NCBI GenBank assembly: GCA_910576335.1
Contig: CAJTIU010000041.1
Coordinates: 1 to 37,051 of the forward strand
Direction of reading: 5' to 3'
Source of the DNA: Lachnospiraceae bacterium
Lineage (GTDB): Bacteria; Bacillota; Clostridia; Lachnospirales; Lachnospiraceae
Length of the DNA: 37,051 nucleotides
Position 1 is the stretch's first letter; every line of letters begins with the position of its first letter. Shown here in pieces: positions 1 through 8,161 of the stretch. The notes beneath the pieces are model-generated. The model worked only from the letters and a program-made list of their open reading frames with translations. It searched no databases and had not been told where the DNA came from. Made by a program: the position numbers and the translations under genes.

Positions 1-144
1 TTGAAACAAAACGGAAAATATACCCGGACTTAGCAGCTTCTTAACAGCCACAAGAAATAACCGCTTTAAAAGCCTGCCTTTTTGACAGGTCGAATACTTG
101 TGTCCAAATTTATCCTTTGATGTTTTTTATTGATGTTCTGTTAA

Positions 145-423
145 GAGAATATCATAGAAGCCTGCAGCCGGGTAAAATACAGGGAGCGGCTGATCCAGGT
201 GAAAAGTAAACAGCATGCCAATATTATGAGTATACGGGTCCGGAATACAAAAAATGAATATGAGGAGCCTGTGAAAAATCAGTTCCGGACAATAAAAAAT
301 GATACAGAAAACCATGGGATCGGGATGCAGATTATACGAAGCATTGTAGATAAATATGATGGAACAATACAATACTATGACGAAAAGACAGAGCTTACGA
401 TTCTTGTGAATTTACAGGTTTAA
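145..423 (+). pseudogene. orphan 3' end of a GHKL histidine kinase gene
   Basis: This stretch encodes only the last 90 or so residues of a GHKL kinase ATPase domain, including the HGIGM G-box, and ends with the same NLQV C-terminus as the intact kinase downstream. Bases 153-423 align without gaps to 1904-2174 with 8 differences in 271 bases. Seven of the eight are synonymous and one changes Ser to Asn. An in-frame stop (TAA, 142-144) lies just upstream and no N-box or phosphoacceptor region is present, so it is not a working kinase. Bases 1-144 hold no gene I recognise. The synonymous pattern suggests this was the end of a functional paralogue that lost its 5' part by deletion. Confidence 0.85.
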
Positions 424-473
424 TATCTCTCCGATGGTCGTAAATTTTGTAATAGAAGGAATGGAAAAGAAAA

Positions 474-2174
474 ATGGCAGGATACATTAATATAATTTAT
501 TTGAGTGTAACTTTATCTGTTCTAACCGTATTTTTCCTTACAGAGGATTGCAAAGATAAGAAAAAGGGATTTATAGTACACCTTGCGATTGAACTTGTAT
601 ATAATTATATTTCACTTAGGATTCTGCGTATGACAGAGACCGGGGCCGCATTACCGCAGACCATTGTGTGGAGAATTGTTTTATATGTTGTATACATGAC
701 GTTTAGGCTGGGCTGGTTCCGGTTATTTACAGGAAATTGTTACCGGAATTTTCTGCTTGTATATTTTTATGTCTGGGGCAGTGCAGATATAGTAGTCCTG
801 GGTGTTTACTGGGTATGGAATATGATTTTGCCAGAGGAACTGGTACTGGATAGCCTGTCAATTATGCCTGAAACATATCCGGGGCTTCTTATGCAAATGA
901 CAGCATCAGTATTATGTATGTTTGTAATGGTGTGGTTTAAGCGAAGGAACTGGCTCCAGAGGCTGTCTACTCAGTTTTTGTGTATTCTGTTTGCGATTGT
1001 TTTTGTTCTTGCTGATGTGGGAAGTACTTTTTTACTGGTCAGACCCTATCTGACGACGGAAACGTATCTGAAGGCTTTTTTTGTGAATGTAGTTTTCCTC
1101 CTGGCGGCGGCGTATTTTGGATATGTTAATTACTTAAGGATAACGGCCAGGAAGGAAAATGAAAGGATACAGAAGACGATCGAGAGGCAGTTCCGGAGCT
1201 ATGAGGCTCTTAGCAGGAAGGAAAATGAGATACGGAAGATAAGACATGATCTGGCAAACCATTTGCAGATCATCAGAGAAGCGGAGGAAAGTGAGAGGAA
1301 GAAAATCACAGGGCATTATCAGGAACAGTTGAGACAAACCTATGAGGATTTTTTTCGGGATAACGGAAAAGAAGGCGAGGAAGAGGAAAAGAAGAAAACG
1401 GTACCTAAAGCAGCGGCATGGGGGATATTTACTGTGTTTGCTGTCGATACATTGATGGTTATCATTGTGAGCCAGCTGATTTTAAATAAAGTCTTTACAT
1501 ATGAGAGTATCATTGTGATCCAGCTTGCTGTGATTCTATTTACTACTCTGCATGTATGGCTCACATTCCGGAGGACAAAAAAAGAAAATGGGGAATTGAG
1601 CCGGAAGATTAACGATGTTATGGAATCACCAGATCTGAAAAGAATTATGAGTTATCTGGATGAAATGATTAATAAGCTGAATACCATATCGTCAAGGGAG
1701 GAAGAGGAGGTGATCGAGCAGCTTGATCATGTAAAATTTGCTGTTGTTACCGGAAATAAGATTCTGGATTCCATGCTCTGGCATAAAAGCAGCCTGTGCA
1801 GGGAACTGTCTGTCGTGATGGAAATGGAATGGAACCTGCCGGAGGATGTGGAGATTGAAGATATGGACATGATCGGACTTGTGGGCAATCTTCTGGATAA
1901 TGCCATAGAAGCCTGCAGCCGGGTAAAATACAGGGAGCGGCTGATCCAGGTGAAAAGTAAACAGCATGCCAATATTATGAGCATACGGGTCCGGAATACA
2001 AAAAATGAATACGAGGAGCCTGTGAAAAATCAGTTCCGGACAATAAAAAATGATACAGAAAACCACGGGATTGGGATGCAGATTATACGAAACATTGTAG
2101 ATAAATATGACGGAACAATACAATATTATGACGAGAAGACAGAGCTTACGATTCTTGTGAATTTACAGGTTTAA
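474..2174 (+). CDS. AgrC-like GHKL sensor histidine kinase
   Basis: A membrane sensor kinase of the GHKL (AgrC/HPK10-like) type, 566 aa, expected to autophosphorylate and pass phosphate to a LytTR-type response regulator. Several hydrophobic segments fill residues 1-225. A phosphoacceptor-like box follows (R257-H258-D259, then N262-H263), and the C-terminal ATPase domain has an N-box (N472 to A477) and a G-box (H531-G532-I533-G534-M535). Oddly, two further strongly hydrophobic stretches (about 314-338 and 343-364) lie between the H-box and the ATPase domain, where AgrC-type kinases normally have only a short soluble helix. The start is not certain: the RBS is weak (AAGGA about 13 nt upstream). 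No AgrB, AgrD or response regulator gene is next to it; the upstream partner region appears deleted. Confidence 0.85.
   Translation: MAGYINIIYLSVTLSVLTVFFLTEDCKDKKKGFIVHLAIELVYNYISLRILRMTETGAALPQTIVWRIVLYVVYMTFRLGWFRLFTGNCYRNFLLVYFYVWGSADIVVLGVYWVWNMILPEELVLDSLSIMPETYPGLLMQMTASVLCMFVMVWFKRRNWLQRLSTQFLCILFAIVFVLADVGSTFLLVRPYLTTETYLKAFFVNVVFLLAAAYFGYVNYLRITARKENERIQKTIERQFRSYEALSRKENEIRKIRHDLANHLQIIREAEESERKKITGHYQEQLRQTYEDFFRDNGKEGEEEEKKKTVPKAAAWGIFTVFAVDTLMVIIVSQLILNKVFTYESIIVIQLAVILFTTLHVWLTFRRTKKENGELSRKINDVMESPDLKRIMSYLDEMINKLNTISSREEEEVIEQLDHVKFAVVTGNKILDSMLWHKSSLCRELSVVMEMEWNLPEDVEIEDMDMIGLVGNLLDNAIEACSRVKYRERLIQVKSKQHANIMSIRVRNTKNEYEEPVKNQFRTIKNDTENHGIGMQIIRNIVDKYDGTIQYYDEKTELTILVNLQV
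1904..2174 (+). repeat. direct repeat copy 2 (kinase 3' end)
   Basis: This 271-bp segment inside the intact kinase gene matches 153-423 in the same orientation at about 97% identity. The copies are about 1.75 kb apart, so homologous recombination between them would delete most of the kinase gene. Confidence 0.9.
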
Positions 2175-2220
2175 ATAGGAGAGTGCATTACAGTGACAGT
2201 AAAGAAATAAAAAAGTGACT

Positions 2221-2260
2221 GGGGACGGGGCATTTTTAAAAATGCCCCGTCCCCGTTTTT
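2221..2260. terminator. perfect GGGGACGGGG palindrome with T-run
   Basis: A perfect 34-bp inverted repeat (17-nt arms GGGGACGGGGCATTTTT, 2221-2237, and its complement, 2238-2254) is followed by GTTTTT. It sits between the kinase gene (+) and the nuclease-like gene (-), so it can terminate the kinase transcript and, on the other strand, the convergent operon. A second copy of the same stem is at 15179-15212, so this is also a member of a dispersed palindrome family. Confidence 0.8.
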
Positions 2261-2271
2261 GTTCTTGCTAG

Positions 2272-2781
2272 TCACACCCGTTTTATCGGGAAATTACCAT
2301 AACAATTGTCAGTATTCCATTCATCTATAGAAAGGACTTCTACCCGGTCTATCAATTTTTTTCCATTTCCGATACTCTCCTGAAGAGAAAATGGAAGTTC
2401 CATTTTCAATCTGTTCCGTAATCTTTTTCTGGTAGTCACATCTCCATTTGGATATTCAAGAATATATATGTACTGAACTGGTTTGCTTTTATCCAATAAT
2501 CTCAGGTAATGCAAAGAATCATAAAATTTTCGTGTTATAATTGATATTTTCTTATCTTCCATTGGATGAAATGCTTTAGGACTCTTTGCATTAGCAAGAC
2601 ATGCGTTCTTATATTCCACCATAAGGATATGTGTTGAATTTTCAATCAGGAAATCTACGTCATTAATGTGTATTCCTGCATTATGATAATCTTCATGCAT
2701 TTTATCCGTTGCCCATACAGCAGCCTCACAATTAATACTGTATGCACCGTTTTCTTCCATAAATAATTTCTTCACGGTCAT
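2272..2781 (-). CDS. small putative PD-(D/E)XK nuclease-like protein, partner of the ATPase gene
   Basis: A soluble protein of 169 aa (ATG start) with no family name I recognise. Residues 41-58 read as a short strand with D41/D43, then a second strand ending E56-Y57-K58. This is the D...ExK arrangement of PD-(D/E)XK nucleases, with E19 as a possible helix-1 acidic residue. The C-terminal half is basic. It follows the ATPase gene: ATPase stop TGA and this ATG are separated by only 4 nt (TGAGGAAATG), so translation is probably coupled. A TTG 27 nt upstream (2808) is an alternative start and would overlap the ATPase gene. Nuclease activity is inferred from the motif only. Confidence 0.6.
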   Translation of the reverse strand: MTVKKLFMEENGAYSINCEAAVWATDKMHEDYHNAGIHINDVDFLIENSTHILMVEYKNACLANAKSPKAFHPMEDKKISIITRKFYDSLHYLRLLDKSKPVQYIYILEYPNGDVTTRKRLRNRLKMELPFSLQESIGNGKKLIDRVEVLSIDEWNTDNCYGNFPIKRV

Positions 2782-2785
2782 TTCC

Positions 2786-3883
2786 TCACAGTTCGTATAC
2801 TTCGTCAAGCAATTTATTATCCGCAGTCATAATGTGATTATATTCAATCTTGTCCATCCTGTCTGCTGATTGACTAAAGATTGCTTCGTCGCTGTCATCC
2901 ATCCCAGGAATTAACTTATGCATTTCATCTAGAAATAAATTGCGGCTCTTATACAGGTTATGGAACATCACTTGTTCCTTATTTGTACGTCGGATTTCTA
3001 AATATTTTGCAAAATTATAACTATGCGTTGCTAAAAAAATCTGGACTCCATTTTCCTGCAATTCCAACAAAATCTCTGCAACAAGAGGATATAACTCGGG
3101 ATTTAGATTTGCTTCCGGTTCATCCCACAAAAGGATTGATCCATTTTCCAAAAGACCGTTTCGTATTAATTTCCAAAGCAGACCTAATTTACGCAGTCCT
3201 TCTGCTTCCAGGGAAAAATCGACTTTCCGGCCATCCTTTTTTAATACATAAAAAGAATCGTTCTCCAGAATAACAGTCCCTTCAATTACAGCACTGAGCT
3301 TGTCAAGAATTTTACTCATAACAGATGGTATCTCCCGCGTCTCTGGTAATGAAGCGTTTACAATAATATCTATTTGTGTTTCATCAAATGGCATATTATA
3401 TTTCTGATTCATAGCCAGAAAACCCTTTGCATGAGATAACATTTCTGTCGTAGGGATAAATACAGATTGTATTTCTAATCCAAGCCACTCTTCATAATTA
3501 AATATGCCTCTATGGGACAGGCTGTCTTCAAAACTATGTGTTCCGTCTGATACTTTATAATAACAATAGTCTTCCTTGTTTTTTGTATTTTTTAAAGAAT
3601 CGTTATCCTTTAGACTGTTTGAAAAAAACTGTTCCAGCCTTCTTGTTTTTCCCTGCTCTATCTGCCGAACCGACCATTGTGTTGCGGCATAGATCATTTT
3701 TAGAACGGTTGTCTTTCCAACTCCATTTTCACCAATCAAAACATTTATCCCATCACAAAACTCTAGCTTGAATCCATCATTAAATGAATCCTCTTCTTCT
3801 ATAGACCTAAAAGCAGCATTATTCTTCCTCAAATGACGTTTAAATACCATCACATTTAAAATTTCAATTGTTTTAATTGCCAT
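2786..3883 (-). CDS. AAA/ABC-type ATP-binding protein (AAA_15/OLD-like), candidate defence ATPase
   Basis: A 365-aa ABC-type ATPase of the SMC/OLD-like class without membrane segments. It has Walker A (G51-E52-N53-G54-V55-G56-K57-T58-T59), a signature-like helix (about 224-237, SLEAEGLRKLG), Walker B (ILLWDEPE, 250-257), a D-loop (NLNP) and a switch histidine (ATHS, H287). ATPases of this kind work in two-gene anti-phage or abortive infection modules with a nuclease partner; no transporter gene is nearby. The ATG is preceded by GGAGG at 7 nt. An upstream in-frame TTG (3901) with its own AAGGAG is an alternative that would add 6 residues. It is the first gene of a two-gene minus-strand operon with the nuclease-like gene. 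Confidence 0.8.
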   Translation of the reverse strand: MAIKTIEILNVMVFKRHLRKNNAAFRSIEEEDSFNDGFKLEFCDGINVLIGENGVGKTTVLKMIYAATQWSVRQIEQGKTRRLEQFFSNSLKDNDSLKNTKNKEDYCYYKVSDGTHSFEDSLSHRGIFNYEEWLGLEIQSVFIPTTEMLSHAKGFLAMNQKYNMPFDETQIDIIVNASLPETREIPSVMSKILDKLSAVIEGTVILENDSFYVLKKDGRKVDFSLEAEGLRKLGLLWKLIRNGLLENGSILLWDEPEANLNPELYPLVAEILLELQENGVQIFLATHSYNFAKYLEIRRTNKEQVMFHNLYKSRNLFLDEMHKLIPGMDDSDEAIFSQSADRMDKIEYNHIMTADNKLLDEVYEL

Positions 3884-3924
3884 AGCCTCGCCTCCAGTCA
3901 AACTTTACTCCTTTTTCTATTCGT

Positions 3925-3953
3925 ATTATATCCCATTCCTGGGTTTTTGTACA
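3925..3953 (-). promoter_or_regulatory. likely promoter of the ATPase/nuclease operon
   Basis: On the minus strand a perfect TATAAT (3925-3930) lies 17 nt from TGTACA (3948-3953), a 4/6 match to TTGACA, about 40 nt upstream of the ATPase start. The operon therefore appears to have its own promoter. Confidence 0.5.
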
Positions 3954-4028
3954 TAGATGAAACTGACAAGTCTTAAACGAAATAAACGCATACTCATGCC
4001 ATCACTTTTAAGCCAATTTCCAGTACAG

Positions 4029-5096
4029 GAGCACTCTCGGAAACTCAATAGAGAATAAGCAGGAAAGGGCTGATTTTCAGAAATGAGAGGGATAAGGGAT
4101 GGATGATTGTGGGGCTTGAGCAGTCCAGAGAGCATAAAGAATAAAAATGTGTATGACTTTAAAACCTGTCGGAAAACAGGCCTGAAAGAATCCAGAAGCA
4201 GGAAACTTGGTTTATGCGGCTGCCTGCACCTGCTGTTTATAGCGGGCATCCAGATGGATGCAGATTCCAATCATGGTTGTCATGAAAGAATAATGCTCCT
4301 TTGTGTGTATGAACATACGGTGCAGTCCGTAATCATTGAGGATGCGGTGTTGATCCGTTCTGTGGAGGTGCGCTGGTTATAGATCTTCTTATAAGCATCT
4401 GTGCCGCGGGGGACATCGGTGTAAAGCCGGATATCCCATTCGGGCCGGGTCTTGACAACTCTCCCATATTTGTAATCAGTGCAGGAGTTTTTACATTTGG
4501 AACAGTGTTCTTTCCCATAGGGGCAGCGCCACATGAGATAACCGCTGGATCTGTCATAACCGTTAGGTTTCATGCGCAGTTTTTCCTGACATAGAGGAGT
4601 CCCATCTTTGTCAATGGTGATGGTATCAGGAATTGTTTTTGGCCGGCCGCATTTGCCGTTCAGGTCGATGAAGGCCCGTATTCCCCTGTTTTTAAGGATC
4701 CGGTAGGTGGGGGAATTGTCCATTGCAGAATCCAGGCACATATTCGAGGTGGAAACAGCCGGCATATGTTTTTCCAGTTCATGGAAGGCGGCAAGGAAAT
4801 TGACCGAATCATGCCGCTTTGCGCTGGTAAAACGCAGAAGCAGGGGGATGTCTGTCCTGAGTTCACTGTTATAGCAGGATAATTGGAACAAAGTGTAGCC
4901 GAAGTAATATTTTTCCAGGTCGCTGTCCCAGCCCCAGGAAGCATCGGGGTCGGGGAAATGCCGCACATTTTGACTTATATGTCAATACTTTTTTGAAAAT
5001 TTAACAAAAATGTTTTCCGGGATATGGAGGAAAGCAAAAAAGAAGAACATGAAAAAAGAGCGGAAATTCGGGCTTAAAGAGTTTCCGAGACCGCTC
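4029..5096. mobile_element. remnant of an insertion sequence with terminal inverted repeats
   Basis: The ends carry matching inverted repeats: GAGCACTCTCGGAAACTC (4029-4046) and, on the other strand, GAGCGGTCTCGGAAACTC (5079-5096), 16 of 18 identical. Between them is a decayed minus-strand transposase that lacks its N-terminal half, so the element is internally deleted and cannot move itself. The right end forms a hairpin followed on the minus strand by a T-run (5052-5057), which would stop readthrough into the transposase. I see no clear target-site duplication. Confidence 0.7.
4212..4966 (-). pseudogene. truncated, frameshifted DDE transposase (IS4/IS1182-like)
   Basis: The protein starts inside the transposase catalytic domain (DPDASWGWDSD, then KYYFGYTLF) and runs through DSAMDNSPTYRILKNRGI and a Cys-rich segment (CPYGKEHCSKCKNSC) to RTSTERIN. 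There the frame breaks at about 4349. One base restored at that point would let the reading continue as NRILNDYGLHRMFIHTKEHY to a TAA at 4212-4214. The N-terminal half, including the first catalytic Asp region, is absent. The family assignment is from the DDE-domain style only. Confidence 0.8.
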
Positions 5097-5117
5097 TAGT
5101 GATGGTTTGGAGGGTAT

Positions 5118-6017
5118 ATGACACTACAACAATTAAAATATATGATAATCATTGCGGAAAGGGGGTCTATTACAGAAGCGGCAAAAGAACTGTATATTTC
5201 TCAGCCAAGTCTTTCCGGTGCAATCAAGGAAGTAGAAAAAGAATCTGGAATAACAATTTTTAGCCGCTGCCGGGCAGGAGTAGCACTGACAAAGGAGGGA
5301 AGGGAGTTTTTAGGATATGCAAGGCAGGTAGTTCAGCAGATGGAACTTCTGGAATCAAAATATATTGATAAAAAACCTGCAAAACAAAGATTTTGTGTTT
5401 CAACGCAGCATTATACTTTCACAACAAATGCGTTTGTGGAATTGATACAATATTTTGGGCAGGAAAGGTTTGAGTTTATCCTAAATGAAACGCAGACGCA
5501 CCAGATTGTGGAAGATGTACGGAACAGGTTTAGTGATTTGGGAATCCTGTATCTTTGTAACAGCAATGAAAATGTGTTGAGAAAGCTGTTTGAAGAATAC
5601 AATTTGAACTTTTTTGAATTGTTTACCGCAACGCCGCATATTTTTATAGGTAAAGACCACCCGTTGGCAAAATACACATCTGTCAGGCTGGATGATCTGA
5701 AACCATATCCCCGGCTTAGTTTTGTGCAGGGAACTTATGAATCTTCCAATTATTCGGAGGAACTTTTCAGTAATGAACCCGCTAAAAGGAGTATTAAGGT
5801 CAGTGACCGTGCAGCTATTGTAAATCTGATGATCGGATTGGATGGATATACAATTTCAAGTGGCATTTTTCCTAAATACCTGCAAGGAGATTCTATCGTT
5901 TCTATCCCGCTAGAGGAAGATGAGGTGATGCATATTGGGTATATACTGAACAATGATAAAGAACTGTCGGAATTGGGAGAGATTTATGTTGAGGCTTTGA
6001 AACAGTACCAGACATAA
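5118..6017 (+). CDS. LysR-family transcriptional regulator
   Basis: A 299-aa LysR-type regulator. Residues 1-60 form the winged helix-turn-helix (LKYMIIIAERGSITEAAKEL, then ISQPSLSGAIKEVE), and the rest is the periplasmic-binding-protein-like effector domain. A GGAGGG 4-5 nt before the ATG supports the start. It lies 99 nt upstream of a truncated LysE exporter gene on the same strand. LysR proteins often control an adjacent exporter, so this was probably its regulator, but the target is now broken. The effector cannot be told from sequence. Confidence 0.92.
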   Translation: MTLQQLKYMIIIAERGSITEAAKELYISQPSLSGAIKEVEKESGITIFSRCRAGVALTKEGREFLGYARQVVQQMELLESKYIDKKPAKQRFCVSTQHYTFTTNAFVELIQYFGQERFEFILNETQTHQIVEDVRNRFSDLGILYLCNSNENVLRKLFEEYNLNFFELFTATPHIFIGKDHPLAKYTSVRLDDLKPYPRLSFVQGTYESSNYSEELFSNEPAKRSIKVSDRAAIVNLMIGLDGYTISSGIFPKYLQGDSIVSIPLEEDEVMHIGYILNNDKELSELGEIYVEALKQYQT

Positions 6018-6116
6018 ATAAAACATAGGCTTATCCTATGTAACAGCATATAAAACAGATATTACCTATTAAATGACATTCCGTGCTAAGATAGAAGCGG
6101 AAAGGAGGCATAAAAG

Positions 6117-6526
6117 ATGCCGGATTATGTATTAGGTAATTTTATCATCTATTCTGTTATCAATGCTTTCACGCCGGGACCGGGGAATATATTGGCGTTA
6201 AATACGGTAACAAATTATGGATATAAAAAAGGGAGACCGCTTTATTGGGGAATATTTGCAGGATATTATGTTGTACAGGTAATTTGTGCTTTTTTCGTGT
6301 TTGGGGTAAGCGCTTTTTTACCGGATGTGCTTGGTATTATGAAATACATAGGCGCTGCCTATATTTTATGGCTGGCAATTCATATTGCGATAAGCAAACC
6401 AACTTCAATCGCTGTAGAAAAGTCGGCGTCATTTCTAAAAGGATTTTTATTGCAGTTTGTCAATGTAAAAATCTATTTATTCGGAATTACGGCATTAACA
6501 GGGTATATCACGGATTATAGCGCTTC
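6117..6526 (+). pseudogene. LysE-family amino-acid exporter, 3' end lost
   Basis: The first ~137 residues are a LysE/RhtB-type translocator: an N-terminal helix with NAFTPGPGNILALNTV, further membrane helices, and the conserved core FVNVKIYLFGITALTGYI. The family is normally about 200 aa. Homology stops near 6526, where an IS3-family fragment in the opposite orientation begins, and the residual frame stops at 6579-6581 after an unrelated tail. The last membrane helices are therefore missing. The start has a good AAAGGAGG, so a truncated protein may still be made. Confidence 0.8.
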
Positions 6527-6844
6527 TTTATGGGGCTTGCCAGGCTTTGTACCCGCTTTCTCGGGGCGGACGATGGAATGAAAGCCCAATTCAGTATTCA
6601 TATATTTATGGACCGTTGTCTGACTGTAGTTGTACCCCCTGCGTTCCAGAAAGACCGTCATGCTGCGGTACTCCTCTACTCCATTGTGGCTGCGGCAGAT
6701 CTCTTCAATTTGCTTCTTGGCCTCTGCTTTTTGGGCGTAATAACCCGCCTTCCGGTGTTTCCGATAGTTATAGCAGGCATCCGGGCAGATCGCCAGCCGC
6801 AGCAGCAGCCAGCGGATTCCGAATCCAATTTTGATTATATCGCA
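6527..6844 (-). pseudogene. fragment of an IS3-family transposase (OrfB N-terminal part)
   Basis: Read on the minus strand this encodes ICPDACYNYRKHRKAGYYA, then an acidic/basic helix, YRSMTVFLERRGYNYSQTTV, HKYMNTELGFHSIVRP and TKPGKPHK. This is the HTH_21 region that precedes the integrase core of IS3-family OrfB. The DDE core is absent; the sequence passes directly into the broken lysE gene at about 6527. It has no start codon of its own and is a dead remnant. Confidence 0.75.
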
Positions 6845-6973
6845 TTAGTCACTCCTGTTATAACTTTATTATAGCACTTCAATAGGCTTAATAAAAATCT
6901 AAAACCTATGTAACCGGTACATTTTGTTAATCTAGGCGAGCGCCATCGTCGCTCAGATGAATTAATTTCTTAC

Positions 6974-7024
6974 GGTCTGTGCAGTGAATATCCCCGCTTC
7001 ACTGGGGCAGACCCTGCACAGACC
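6974..7024. repeat. hairpin over the stop codon of the aminotransferase gene
   Basis: GGTCTGTGCAG (6974-6984) and CTGCACAGACC (7014-7024) form an 11-bp inverted repeat that encloses the aminotransferase stop codon. GTGTGAACAGTAAC just beyond (7026-7039) resembles the end of the GTTACTATT family described at 9241, so this may be a decayed member. The interval 6845-6973 holds no gene. Confidence 0.5.
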
Positions 7025-8132
7025 TGTGTGAACAGTAACGTATACAGTTCAAAAGCCTTGTATTATCTTCAGGGTTCATGATGCAGAAGCGGATATATTC
7101 TCCCGGAAGACCTTCGAAGGATGAGCAGTCCCGGATCATCATTCCCTGCCTTATAGCATGTTCAAAGACTTCAAAGGATGTCAGCCCCTCTTCCAGAAGC
7201 TTTACCAGAATAAAATTTCCGTAGGCAGGATATGCCTTTACATGAGGGAATCCTCCCAGGTTTTCCAGGCAGCGGAGGCGTTCCGCGTGGATCAGATCTC
7301 TGGTACGCCGGATGTAATCCTGATCCTGGAGCATCAGTTCGCCGGCATAGGCCCCGATACTGTTCAGCGACCAGGGGTTCTGATGTTTTTTCAGGTTATC
7401 AAGGAAGTCCTGGCTACTGGTAATTCCATATCCCAGGCGCAGTCCGGGAGCAGCAAAGAACTTGGATACACCCCGGAGAACCATCAGATTATCAAAATCT
7501 TTTACCAGAGGGACAGCAGTAATATTTTCCACGGATGGGGCAAATTCCACATAGGTTTCATCAATCATAATAAAGATTCTGAGTCTTTTGCAGAGCTCTG
7601 CCACGATCTTAAGCTCATCCTGCGTAAGGGCAGATGAGGTGGGGTTGTTGGGATTGCACAGGATTAGGAAATCAACGTCATTTGAGAGAGCAGCTTCTAA
7701 ATCCTCTATATCCAGCCGGAAATTCCGGGCTTCATTCAGATAATAATTGGAGATCCGGCCTCCGGTAAGAGACAGCTCCCTCTCATATTCCGAGTAAGTG
7801 GGGCCAATTACCAGTGCGTGTTTTGCCCTGCGCTGGCTGATCAAAAGCGAGATCAGCTCAGTGGAACCATTCCCGGTAACCACATAATCCATCTCTGTAC
7901 CGCAGTAAGCGGCGATCACTCTCCGCAGATCCTTATAATCCCTGTCAGGATAACTGGTAATAATATCCAGATGTTCTGCCAGGGCCTTTTTTACGGAGCC
8001 GGACAGGCCAAGAGGATTGACATTGGCGCCAAATTTTACAATCTGATCCCCTGGTATTTCATAATACTTTTCGATCTGTTCGATGTCACTCCCATGAAAT
8101 GCGGGACGCGTCTGTTTTTTATTTTCTGACAT
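6999..8132 (-). CDS. PLP-dependent aminotransferase class I/II, CobD/HisC-like
   Basis: A 377-aa fold-type I PLP enzyme, closest in style to L-threonine-O-3-phosphate decarboxylase (CobD) and histidinol-phosphate aminotransferase. It begins with HGSDIEQIEKYYEI and FGANVNPLGL, typical of CobD-like proteins. Visible PLP-site residues are N163 (CNPNNPT), D191 (MIDETYVEF), the Schiff-base lysine K224 (RGVSKFFAAPG) and R232 (LRLGYG). No cobalamin or histidine biosynthesis genes are adjacent, so the substrate is open. The ATG follows an AAGG about 7 nt upstream. It is monocistronic, with palindromic sequence at both ends. Confidence 0.85.
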   Translation of the reverse strand: MSENKKQTRPAFHGSDIEQIEKYYEIPGDQIVKFGANVNPLGLSGSVKKALAEHLDIITSYPDRDYKDLRRVIAAYCGTEMDYVVTGNGSTELISLLISQRRAKHALVIGPTYSEYERELSLTGGRISNYYLNEARNFRLDIEDLEAALSNDVDFLILCNPNNPTSSALTQDELKIVAELCKRLRIFIMIDETYVEFAPSVENITAVPLVKDFDNLMVLRGVSKFFAAPGLRLGYGITSSQDFLDNLKKHQNPWSLNSIGAYAGELMLQDQDYIRRTRDLIHAERLRCLENLGGFPHVKAYPAYGNFILVKLLEEGLTSFEVFEHAIRQGMMIRDCSSFEGLPGEYIRFCIMNPEDNTRLLNCIRYCSHRSVQGLPQ

Positions 8133-8161
8133 TATTATACCTTCTTTCTTAACAGTTCCTT

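Noticed and set aside
1..144. An AgrD-like signalling peptide gene upstream of the kinase fragment
   Set aside because: No short frame with RBS, amphipathic leader and conserved C-terminal charged tail could be found. The region seems to be deletion debris.
199..423. A separate 74-aa ATPase-like gene
   Set aside because: It is the tail of a duplicated kinase with no RBS of its own and lacks the N-box.
4107..4382. Plus-strand ORF in the IS remnant
   Set aside because: It is antisense to the frameshifted transposase 3' end and has no supported start.
4971..4984. TGACTTATATGTCA palindrome-like site as an operator for the LysR gene
   Set aside because: It lies more than 130 nt upstream, within the IS remnant, and its centre is imperfect. 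There is not enough support.
6530..6874. Plus-strand ORFs after the LysE break
   Set aside because: They are antisense to the IS3 transposase fragment, whose encoded protein is clearly recognisable.
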